A stretch of 7,389 bases of DNA from DASPKW01 sp038244055 (GTDB taxonomy: Bacteria; Planctomycetota; Phycisphaerae; Tepidisphaerales; Tepidisphaeraceae): contig JBBRTW010000376.1 of assembly GCA_038244055.1 (NCBI GenBank), positions 1 through 7,389 on the forward strand, given 5' to 3'. The first letter of the stretch is position 1, and the number at the start of each line of letters is the position of its first letter. Positions 1-5,583 of the stretch are shown here, piece after piece. The notes under the pieces were generated by a model. That model searched no databases. It worked only from the letters and a program-made list of their open reading frames with translations, and had not been told where the DNA came from. A program made the position numbers and the translations under genes.

Positions 1-742
1 GGATGGCTTGCTCGATCTGGTCACTTACAAGGCGCAGTTGACTGGGGCGGACCCAAGGCCGGGCAATCTCAATGCGATCCTGCTGATGGAAGGGGCCGAT
101 CCCCTGCGCGGGCCGGAGGATGTGGAAGAATGGTTCGATGCGGGTTTGCGGATCGTGGGCTTGGCCTGGAAGCGCACGCGAATGGCGGGTGGGACGGGCG
201 AACCGGCCGGGCTCAGCCCCGAGGGGCGGGTGCTGGTGACGGAGCTGGATCGCCTGGGGATCATTCACGATACCTCGCACCTGGCGGAGCTGGCGTTCTG
301 GGAACTGCTGGACTACACGGATGGGCCGATCATGGCCTCGCATTCCAACTGCCGCGCGTTCGTGCCGACGGACCGGCAGTTGTCGGATGATATGATCCGC
401 GTGATCGCCCGCCGCGGCGGGGTGATTGGGATCAACTTTTACGACAAGTTTCTTCTGCGGCCGGAGGAACTGGGAACGCGCCGGGCGACCTTAGGCGATG
501 TGATCGCGCATCTGAAGCACATGTGCGATCTGATCGGCGATGCGAAGCATGTCGGCATCGGCACGGACATGGATGGTGGGTTCGGGATGGAAAAAATTCC
601 CCAGGAAATCCGCAGCAGTGCGGACCTGCCGAAACTGGCCGATGCCCTGGCGGCGGCGGGTTTTTCGGATGGAGATGTCGCGGGCATCATGGGCGGGAAC
701 TGGGTGAGGTTTTTCGGGGAAAAGCTCGCGGATGGGAAGTGA
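1..742 (+). CDS. Membrane dipeptidase (peptidase family M19), 5'-truncated by window edge
   Basis: This is the C-terminal part of a zinc dipeptidase of the renal/membrane dipeptidase family (M19), which hydrolyses dipeptides. The frame is open to the left edge (first whole codon at position 2), so the true start and about 100 or more N-terminal residues, including the HxD metal ligands, lie outside. Residue numbers here count from the TTG at 8, which is probably not the start. Visible family marks are LMEGADPL (E28, the expected bridging zinc ligand), GLAWKRTR, GLSPEGRVLV, HDTSH (H91) and ASHSNCRA (H112, R116), both expected zinc-site histidines, then GGVIGINF, GIGTDMDGG (D187, expected substrate-binding Asp) and a terminal GGNWVRFF like the family's GGNxLRVF ending. 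It ends at TGA 740-742. Whether it is exported cannot be judged without the N-terminus. The family call is firm; the exact substrate is unknown. Confidence 0.93.
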   Translation, partial: DGLLDLVTYKAQLTGADPRPGNLNAILLMEGADPLRGPEDVEEWFDAGLRIVGLAWKRTRMAGGTGEPAGLSPEGRVLVTELDRLGIIHDTSHLAELAFWELLDYTDGPIMASHSNCRAFVPTDRQLSDDMIRVIARRGGVIGINFYDKFLLRPEELGTRRATLGDVIAHLKHMCDLIGDAKHVGIGTDMDGGFGMEKIPQEIRSSADLPKLADALAAAGFSDGDVAGIMGGNWVRFFGEKLADGK

Positions 743-753
743 GGAGGGATTTT

Positions 754-841
754 GAATGATGAATGATGAATGATGAAGGATGAATTCTGAATTCTGAATG
801 ATGAACGGTGAGTGATGAGTGATGAGTGATGAATGATGAAT
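754..841. repeat. Tandem heptamer array, consensus GAATGAT, 12 copies
   Basis: Twelve consecutive 7-base units run from 754 to 837, followed by a partial GAAT. In order: three GAATGAT, GAAGGAT, two GAATTCT, GAATGAT, GAACGGT, three GAGTGAT, GAATGAT. Neighbouring identical variants (GAATTCT twice, GAGTGAT three times) suggest expansion by slippage after point changes. The array begins 11 bases after the dipeptidase stop codon. Seven is not a multiple of three, so it is not a coding repeat. A related array of GAATGGC lies at 7359-7389. Heptamer arrays of this general kind (for example the STRR sequences of cyanobacteria) are known dispersed intergenic repeats; membership of this one in any named family is not claimed. 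Confidence 0.95.
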
Positions 842-860
842 GCAAATCGTGTCGCGTGCC

Positions 861-985
861 GTCATCCTGAGGGAGTATAGACGACCGAAGGATCTGGCTT
901 ATGCGTGGTGGGCCGTTGACCGTGTTGGATGGGCCGATTCGATGAGGCAGGATTCTTCGGTCGCCTCAAGCTCCCTCAGAATGAC
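861..985. repeat. Imperfect inverted-repeat element (MITE/REP-like)
   Basis: The left arm 861-894 (begins GTCATCCTGAGGGAG, ends CCGAAGGATC) is matched by the reverse complement of 951-985 (GTCATTCTGAGGGAG ... CCGAAGAATC). Outer 15-base blocks differ at one position and inner 10-base blocks at one; the middle 9-10 bases are diverged and differ in length by one. The 56-base spacer (895-950) shows no gene. Similar-looking GTCAT(T/C)CTGAG elements recur in many bacterial genomes, so this is most likely a dispersed, non-autonomous element. No transposase is present. No target-site duplication was identified. Confidence 0.8.
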
Positions 986-1010
986 CCTGCACCCCGTCAT
1001 TTTTCTGAGG
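974..1010 (-). terminator. Possible hairpin at the 3' end of the acylphosphatase gene
   Basis: CCTCAGAATGAC (974-985) pairs with 996-1010, which carries the same sequence inverted with three extra T residues (GTCATT-TTT-CTGAGG); the loop is 986-995. In the minus-strand transcript this hairpin covers the stop codon of the acylphosphatase gene (997-999). There is no run of U after it, so it is not a classical intrinsic terminator. It may simply reflect one more repeat arm next to the 861-985 element. Low confidence as a functional terminator. Confidence 0.3.
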
Positions 1011-1386
1011 CTCTGGCGGTGTCGTGAATTTCAAACTTCTCCGCCAGCTTCTCCGCCTCATCCACTTTCGCATCCGCGACCGCATCGACCCGCCCCGTGC
1101 GCGGGCCGGCTTTGACTTTGTCGAGGAGTTTGCCGACGGCGGCCTCCGGGCCTTCGACTACAATCTCCACGCGCAGGTCGGTCAGATTGCGCACCCAGCC
1201 CTTGAGATTGAGGTCGATCGCGGCTTCGTAGGTGAAGGCGCGGAACCCGACGCCTTGGACCGCGCCGCTGACGAACCAGTGTTTGCGCACGACCTTGTCC
1301 CCTGTCTTGTCTCCTTCGGCCCGTGCTGAAGAGACGACAAGCGCGGCGGTGAGAAGGGCGATGAGGATGGCGGGGATTCGCTTCAT
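997..1386 (-). CDS. Acylphosphatase with N-terminal signal peptide
   Basis: This 129-residue protein should hydrolyse the carboxyl-phosphate bond of acyl phosphates (EC 3.6.1.7). The acylphosphatase domain covers about residues 33-122, with signature VSGAVQGVGFRAF (catalytic Arg49) and WVRNLTD (catalytic Asn67), then VEIVVEGP and a terminal FEIHDT strand. Residues 1-24 (MKRIPAIL... to ARA) look like a signal peptide: two basic residues, a hydrophobic core, and an A-R-A cleavage site before EGDK. Ordinary acylphosphatases of about 90 residues are cytosolic, so export is unusual. The usual Gly after Asp in RNxxDG is Leu here. Start: ATG at 1384-1386 is favoured (signal-peptide-like MKR; AAAGG lies 10 bases upstream); ATG at 1390-1392 in the same frame is the alternative. 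The frame stays open antisense through serB, but that extension is not coding. Divergent from serB. Confidence 0.88.
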   Translation of the reverse strand: MKRIPAILIALLTAALVVSSARAEGDKTGDKVVRKHWFVSGAVQGVGFRAFTYEAAIDLNLKGWVRNLTDLRVEIVVEGPEAAVGKLLDKVKAGPRTGRVDAVADAKVDEAEKLAEKFEIHDTARASEK

Positions 1387-1471
1387 GATCATCTTACCTT
1401 TGGGGAGGGGCTGGCGTTTTTGAGCATGGAGGCTCCGGCGCGGATGGACGGAATGGGTGAGATGGGCCGAA

Positions 1472-1554
1472 AGGGTCAGGAGCCGGGGAGACATTGATTT
1501 GCGAGTGGGCGTGCTTGGTGGCCGGCTCCTGACCCTGGGGCGGCTCCTGACCCT
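1472..1554. repeat. 15-bp perfect inverted repeat with a third, direct copy
   Basis: AGGGTCAGGAGCCGG at 1472-1486 has an exact reverse complement at 1522-1536 (loop 1487-1521). A second copy of that right arm, GGCTCCTGACCCT within 1541-1554, matches over 14 bases. The left arm could therefore pair with either of two right arms. It occupies the middle of the gap between the divergent acylphosphatase and serB genes, just upstream of the suggested serB promoter. GGGTCAGGAGYC-like palindromes occur as dispersed extragenic repeats in various bacteria, which is the simplest reading; a regulatory role is not shown. Confidence 0.85.
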
Positions 1555-1562
1555 GTCGCTCC

Positions 1563-1590
1563 TTGCTCCCGCGCGCGTGGCCCTTACAAT
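1563..1590 (+). promoter_or_regulatory. Possible serB promoter (TTGCTC / TACAAT)
   Basis: TACAAT (1585-1590) matches five of six bases of the sigma-70 -10 consensus; TTGCTC (1563-1568) is a weak -35 with a 16-base spacer. The -10 lies nine bases before the TTG chosen as the serB start, so transcription would begin at or within a few bases of the start codon, consistent with the lack of any Shine-Dalgarno there. Inference from sequence only. Confidence 0.45.
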
Positions 1591-1599
1591 CGCCTTCCC

Positions 1600-2844
1600 T
1601 TGACGCCTCCCACTTCGCCAACGCAGTCGATTCTTCTGCTTCATCTCACCGGTGAAGATCACCCAGGCATCACGGCCGCGCATACGCAGATTCTGGCCCA
1701 GCATGACATCGAGGTTCTGGATATCAACCAGACGGTCATCCACAAGACACTGCTGCTGGGGATGCTGGTGCGGATTCCGCCTAAGGTGGAGTCGACCAGC
1801 GTTTTGAAGGATCTGCTTTTCACCGCTCATCATGCCGGGCTGCGCCTGCGGATCACGCCCGTGGACGATGAGCAGTACGATGCGTGGGTCGGCCGGCAGG
1901 GCAAGCCGCGGTTTATCCTGACGCTGCTGGCGCGGCGGTTGACGGCGGCGCATGTGGCGGCGGTTTCTTCGGCGGTGGCGGGGCAGGGGTTGAACATCGA
2001 CATCATCACGCGCCTGACCGGCCGGCCGCCGCGGATCGATGATGGGCGGCTGCGGCAGGCCTGCGTGGAGCTTTCCGTGCGCGGCCAGCCGACCGATGAG
2101 GACGGCCTGCGGGCGGCCCTGATGGAGATCACGCAGAAGCACCCGATCGATATCGCCTGGCAGCGCGACAACATCTACCGCCGCATTCGCCGGCTGGTGG
2201 CCTTCGACATGGATTCGACGCTGATCCAGCATGAGGTGATCGATGAACTGGCGCGCGAGGCCGGAGTGTACGAGCAGGTGAGCGCGGTCACCGAGGCGGC
2301 CATGCGCGGGGAGATCGATTTCACCGAGTCCCTGGCGCGGCGGGTGGGCTTGCTCAAGGGATTGAGTGAATCGGTCCTGCCGAAGATCGCGGCGCGGCTG
2401 AAAATGACTGAAGGAGCCGAGCGTCTGATTGGGACCCTCAAGAGTTTCGGCTACAAAACCGCGATTCTCTCGGGCGGATTCCATTATTTCGGCCGGCATC
2501 TTCAGAAGAAACTGGGGATCGATTATGTGCGGACGAACGATCTGGAAATTGAAAACGGCGTGTTGACGGGACGCGTCAAGGGGGAAATCGTCAATGCCGG
2601 CCGCAAGGCGGAATTGTTGCGCGAGATCGCGGCGGCGGAGAACATCGACTTGCAGCAGACGATCGCGGTGGGGGATGGGGCGAACGATCTGCCGATGCTG
2701 GCGGCCGCGGGGCTGGGGATCGCGTTTCACGCCAAGCCGATGGTGGCCAGGAGCGCGCGGCATAAAATCTCGACTCTGGGGCTGGATTCGATTCTTTATC
2801 TGATTGGCGTCAGGGATCGGGATCTGGTGGAGGAGGGGAGGTAG
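1600..2844 (+). CDS. serB: Phosphoserine phosphatase with tandem N-terminal ACT domains
   Basis: SerB removes phosphate from O-phospho-L-serine, the last step of serine synthesis (EC 3.1.3.3), in the cytoplasm. The 414-residue protein has two ACT-like regions, about residues 10-80 (ILLLHLTGEDHPGITAAH) and 105-180 (RFILTLLARRL... LNIDIITRL), then a HAD-type phosphatase domain from about 197. HAD motifs are complete: DMDST (nucleophile D203, acid/base D205), SGGF (S291), K336 in GRKAELL, and GDGANDLPML (D359, D363, Mg binding). Its length matches the two-ACT type (about 400 residues, as in mycobacterial SerB2) rather than the shorter E. coli form; ACT domains suggest control by an amino acid, probably serine. 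Start: TTG at 1600 gives a complete first ACT strand, no in-frame ATG lies near it, and no Shine-Dalgarno is seen. Ends at TAG 2842-2844. Confidence 0.95.
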   Translation: MTPPTSPTQSILLLHLTGEDHPGITAAHTQILAQHDIEVLDINQTVIHKTLLLGMLVRIPPKVESTSVLKDLLFTAHHAGLRLRITPVDDEQYDAWVGRQGKPRFILTLLARRLTAAHVAAVSSAVAGQGLNIDIITRLTGRPPRIDDGRLRQACVELSVRGQPTDEDGLRAALMEITQKHPIDIAWQRDNIYRRIRRLVAFDMDSTLIQHEVIDELAREAGVYEQVSAVTEAAMRGEIDFTESLARRVGLLKGLSESVLPKIAARLKMTEGAERLIGTLKSFGYKTAILSGGFHYFGRHLQKKLGIDYVRTNDLEIENGVLTGRVKGEIVNAGRKAELLREIAAAENIDLQQTIAVGDGANDLPMLAAAGLGIAFHAKPMVARSARHKISTLGLDSILYLIGVRDRDLVEEGR

Positions 2845-3004
2845 GCCGGCCGCCTCCGCACCCGCAGTTTGAGCATGACGGCGGGGTTCCGCGATCGACG
2901 CGGCTGAGTTGTCGACACCATCCGGGACGGCGCTCTGTCGCTGCGCTCGGGCGCTCTTTCCCGGCTTGTTCCATGGGGCGTTTTATTTCGGTTGTTGCAG
3001 GCAT
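2845..3004. other. Intergenic region between serB and ligA
   Basis: No credible gene is present. It contains repeated GCGCTC (2932-2937 region, 2943-2948, 2951-2956) bracketed by CCGGGA (2922-2927) and TCCCGG (2959-2964), an imperfect possible hairpin. It has no T-tract, so it is not a clear terminator for serB. The right end turns A+T-rich just before ligA, where the likely promoter is. Confidence 0.4.
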
Positions 3005-3010
3005 TAGAAT
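3005..3010 (+). promoter_or_regulatory. Possible ligA -10 box (TAGAAT)
   Basis: TAGAAT matches five of six bases of the sigma-70 -10 consensus and lies only six bases before the ligA ATG at 3017. A transcript from it would begin at about the start codon. A T-rich TTTATT at 2982-2987 is a weak -35 candidate at a 17-base spacing. No Shine-Dalgarno is seen before ligA. Confidence 0.45.
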
Positions 3011-3016
3011 TCGCTT

Positions 3017-5065
3017 ATGCCCACCTCACCCCAAAGGCGCATTGAAACGCTTCGCAAGGAGCTTCATCACCACAATCAGCTTTACTATCAGCAGGCGCGG
3101 CCCGAGATCGGCGATCGGGAATACGATGCGCTCATGCAGGAGCTGATCGACCTGGAGAAGGCGCATCCGGAGTTGATCTCGGCCGATAGCCCGACTCAGC
3201 GCGTGGGGGGGGAGCCGATCGAGGGATTTAAGGAGGTGAAGCACGCGGTGCCGATGATGTCGATCGACAACACGTACGATGAGCAGGGGGTGCGGGATTT
3301 CGACGAGCGCGTGCGGAAGATTCTGGCTGGGGATACGCCTTCTTACGTTCTGGAGCCGAAGATCGATGGGACTGCGGTGAGTTTGCGGTATGAGGAGGGC
3401 GTGCTGGTGCTGGCGGCGACGCGCGGGCGGGGGAATGTGGGGGATGACATCACGGCCAATGCGCGGACGATCCGGTCGATTCCGCTGCGGCTCAACGATG
3501 CGAAGGCGAAGGTGCCGAAAATCGTCGAACTGCGCGGTGAGATTTACATGGAGAACGCGGATTTTCAAAAGGTGAATAAAGCCATTCAGGCCCAGGGGGA
3601 AGAGCCGTATGCCAACCCGCGCAATCTGACATCGGGCACGCTCAAGCGGCTGGATTCGAAGATTGTCGCCCAGCGCGGGCTGCGGTTCCTGACGCATGGG
3701 ACGGGGCAGGTCGAGCCGATGCCGGCCGAGTCTTATTGGGAGTGGATTGAGCTGATCAAGCATTGGGGTTTGCCCGTGCCGAAGCATACGCAACAGGCGG
3801 CCAACGTGGATGAGGCGCTGGCGCGGATCGCGGCCTTCGCGAGCGTGCGCGGGACGCTTCCGTACCAGACCGACGGCATGGTGATGAAGGTGGATTCGTT
3901 CGAGCAGCGCAGGCGGCTGGGGGCGACATCGAAAGCGCCGCGGTGGGTAATGGCGTACAAGTACGAGGCCGAGCAGCAGCAGACGGTATTGCGGAATGTG
4001 CGCTGGCAGGTGGGCAAGGGGGGAAATCTGACGCCCGTGGCGGATCTGGAGCCGGTGTTTATCGGCGGGGTGACGGTATCGCACGCCAGCCTGCACAATA
4101 TCGATCAGATCAAACGGCTGGAGATCCACGAGGGGGATACGGTGATCGTCGAGCGGGCGGGGGAGGTGATTCCGTATGTGAGCGGAGTGATTGTGGGGAA
4201 ACGCGTGAAGGGGGCGAAGGCGATTGCGCCGCCGAAGAAGTGCCCCTCGTGCGCGAGCCCGGTGGAGAAGGAGGCGGATACCCCTTACATCCGCTGCGTG
4301 AACCCGGCCTGCCCGGATCAAGTCAAAGAGCGCCTGCGCTGGTTCTGCGCGCGGAGTCAGATGGATATCGAGAACCTGGGGGAGAAACTGATCGATCAGT
4401 TGGTGGATCGGGGGATGCTCAAGACCTTCGCGGATATTTACAAGTTGACCAGAGAGGGGCTGCTCGAGTTGGAGCGAATGGGGGACAAGAGCGCGCAGAA
4501 TATCATCGATGCGATTGAGGAAAGCCGGACGCGCGGGCTGGACCGGTTGCTGGGCGGGCTGGGCATCCGCCATGTGGGGACGCGCGTGGCGTTTGTGCTG
4601 GCGAGCCATTTTGGGTCGTTGGAGACGATCGGCAAGGCGACGCTGGAGGAATTGTCATCGGTGCATGAAATTGGGGAGGTGATCGCGCAGTCGGTGCATG
4701 ATTTCTTCCATAACCCGGCCGGGAAACATGCGATTGAGGTGCTGAAGGCGGTGGGGATCGATCCGAAGATGGCCCCCCCTTCGCCCGCGGCGGCCGGAGC
4801 GGATGGGGCGCTGCCGCTGGCGGGGTTGACGATTGTAGTGACGGGATCGCTCCAGAGCCTGGCGCGCGATGAGATTGAGCGGGTGATCGCGCGTCTGGGC
4901 GGCAAGGCGAGCGGGAGCGTGAGTAAGAAGACGAACTTCGTGGTGGCCGGTGAGAAGGCGGGAAGCAAGCTGGATAAGGCGAAGGAGCTGGGGGTGAAGG
5001 TGCTGAGCGAGAAGGAGTTTATTGAGAAGGTGGGGAAGGAGGCGCTGGCGGCGGCGAAGGGGTGA
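3017..5065 (+). CDS. ligA: NAD-dependent DNA ligase
   Basis: LigA seals nicks in DNA during replication and repair using NAD+ as the AMP donor. The 682-residue protein has the full family layout and usual length. Domain Ia (about 5-65) includes the NMN-binding pattern LYYQQARPEIGDREYD (D33, Y36, D37). The adenylation domain has EPKIDG with catalytic Lys115, then ELRGEIYM, ANPRNLTSGTLK, YQTDGMVMKVD and RWVMAYKY. An OB domain follows (about 320-400), a four-cysteine zinc site (C409, C412, C427, C432), helix-hairpin-helix repeats (about 435-585, including GGLGIRHVGTRVA), and a C-terminal BRCT domain (about 601-682, LAGLTIVVTGSL). Variations: TRGRGNVGDD replaces the common TRGDGxxGED, and KIDGTA has Thr where Leu is usual; no catalytic residue is lost. 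Start ATG 3017 fits the family N-terminus. Ends at TGA 5063-5065. The long antisense frames beneath it reflect its strong G+C bias. Confidence 0.98.
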   Translation: MPTSPQRRIETLRKELHHHNQLYYQQARPEIGDREYDALMQELIDLEKAHPELISADSPTQRVGGEPIEGFKEVKHAVPMMSIDNTYDEQGVRDFDERVRKILAGDTPSYVLEPKIDGTAVSLRYEEGVLVLAATRGRGNVGDDITANARTIRSIPLRLNDAKAKVPKIVELRGEIYMENADFQKVNKAIQAQGEEPYANPRNLTSGTLKRLDSKIVAQRGLRFLTHGTGQVEPMPAESYWEWIELIKHWGLPVPKHTQQAANVDEALARIAAFASVRGTLPYQTDGMVMKVDSFEQRRRLGATSKAPRWVMAYKYEAEQQQTVLRNVRWQVGKGGNLTPVADLEPVFIGGVTVSHASLHNIDQIKRLEIHEGDTVIVERAGEVIPYVSGVIVGKRVKGAKAIAPPKKCPSCASPVEKEADTPYIRCVNPACPDQVKERLRWFCARSQMDIENLGEKLIDQLVDRGMLKTFADIYKLTREGLLELERMGDKSAQNIIDAIEESRTRGLDRLLGGLGIRHVGTRVAFVLASHFGSLETIGKATLEELSSVHEIGEVIAQSVHDFFHNPAGKHAIEVLKAVGIDPKMAPPSPAAAGADGALPLAGLTIVVTGSLQSLARDEIERVIARLGGKASGSVSKKTNFVVAGEKAGSKLDKAKELGVKVLSEKEFIEKVGKEALAAAKG

Positions 5066-5071
5066 GGAGAG

Positions 5072-5101
5072 ATGACTCACAAGGAACTGTGGTCGGAATA
5101 G
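5072..5101 (+). other. Nine-codon open frame after ligA, possible gene remnant
   Basis: GAGGAG at 5064-5069, overlapping the ligA stop, is followed closely by ATG 5072 and an open frame reading MTHKELWSE, then TAG at 5099-5101. It looks like the first codons of a gene whose remainder is gone, or a chance frame. The rest of the gap to 5151 shows nothing recognisable. No function is proposed. Confidence 0.2.
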
Positions 5102-5151
5102 GCGGAGCCCAAACCGCGAAGCACTGGATAAATAGCAAGGACAACCTCGAC

Positions 5152-5583
5152 CTAAGCTGTTAAGTCCAGCATCCTCTGCCGGTTGGTCCGGGCCAAAGAA
5201 TGCAGCCAATTCGCGGCAACTTCCTCATTGGCTTCTATCCATTTGTCGACCACATTGATGGACTGTTCATCGCGCCAATGGAGGCAGCCGCTCTCGTATG
5301 CTTCTGCAAACTTCGCCGGGCCGATTGTGCGCAGCGCTCCTAACATTGCCGCTTGGCGCTCGAGCGTTGTCGCTTCGTAGTATGTCCAAACGCCGGACCG
5401 AATGGCTTGTGCGAACCAAGCGAGTGCTTCAACGAAGACAAACGCGAATTCCGGGAGTCCGTAGTCTGGAGCATCCGCTTTGAAACGGGTCGATGAGCAG
5501 ATCACCGAAGAGAGTTCTACGAGGTCCGCATACCCAGCCTTGGCCAAGAGTTCATCAACATAGCTCGTTGAATACTTTCTCAT
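5152..5583 (-). CDS. Hypothetical protein coupled to queC (weakly DUF4375-like)
   Basis: The 143-residue protein (MRKYSTSYVDELLAKAGY...) is not recognised with confidence. It appears soluble and largely helical, with no signal peptide or membrane segment. The segment from about residue 52 to 98 (EALAWFAQAIRSG, YYEATTLER, ALRTIGPAKFAEAYESG) resembles the pattern of DUF4375/DMP19 proteins (a Q-x2-x-GG/SG turn, aromatic pair, then ALxxIGAxxFA), but this is recollection of a pattern, not a search. Its ATG (5581-5583) overlaps the queC stop (ATGA), so it is probably the second gene of a queC operon and translationally coupled. G+C looks lower than its neighbours: 35, 28 and 31 of 60 in three sampled 60-base lines. 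This may point to later acquisition. Ends at TAG 5152-5154, converging on ligA. Confidence 0.72.
   Translation of the reverse strand: MRKYSTSYVDELLAKAGYADLVELSSVICSSTRFKADAPDYGLPEFAFVFVEALAWFAQAIRSGVWTYYEATTLERQAAMLGALRTIGPAKFAEAYESGCLHWRDEQSINVVDKWIEANEEVAANWLHSLARTNRQRMLDLTA

Noticed and set aside
491..865. Minus-strand open frame with repeated HHSS-like peptides
   Set aside because: The repetitive peptide is a translation of the GAATGAT heptamers, and the rest is antisense to the dipeptidase gene. Such frames are a common annotation artefact.
743..996. Possible CRISPR array, because of repeated short units
   Set aside because: The repeats are only 7 bases with no spacers, and the other element is a single inverted pair; no cas gene is present.
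1387..2763. Long antisense open frame extending the acylphosphatase to 588 residues
   Set aside because: It runs antisense through most of serB, its translation is rich in Arg, His, Pro and Gln without any recognisable domain, and the acylphosphatase has its own start with a signal peptide at 1386.
2922..2964. Intrinsic terminator after serB
   Set aside because: Only a 6-bp outer pairing (CCGGGA/TCCCGG) is clear, the inner GCGCTC copies are direct rather than inverted, and no T-tract follows.
2810..3004. 64-residue minus-strand frame with SCSNCGC and Pro-rich ends
   Set aside because: It overlaps the serB 3' end, has no start signal and no recognised domain; composition explains it.
3026..4609. 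527-residue open frame on the minus strand
   Set aside because: It is the mirror of ligA. LigA on the plus strand is complete with all domains, and strong G+C bias opens the antisense frame.
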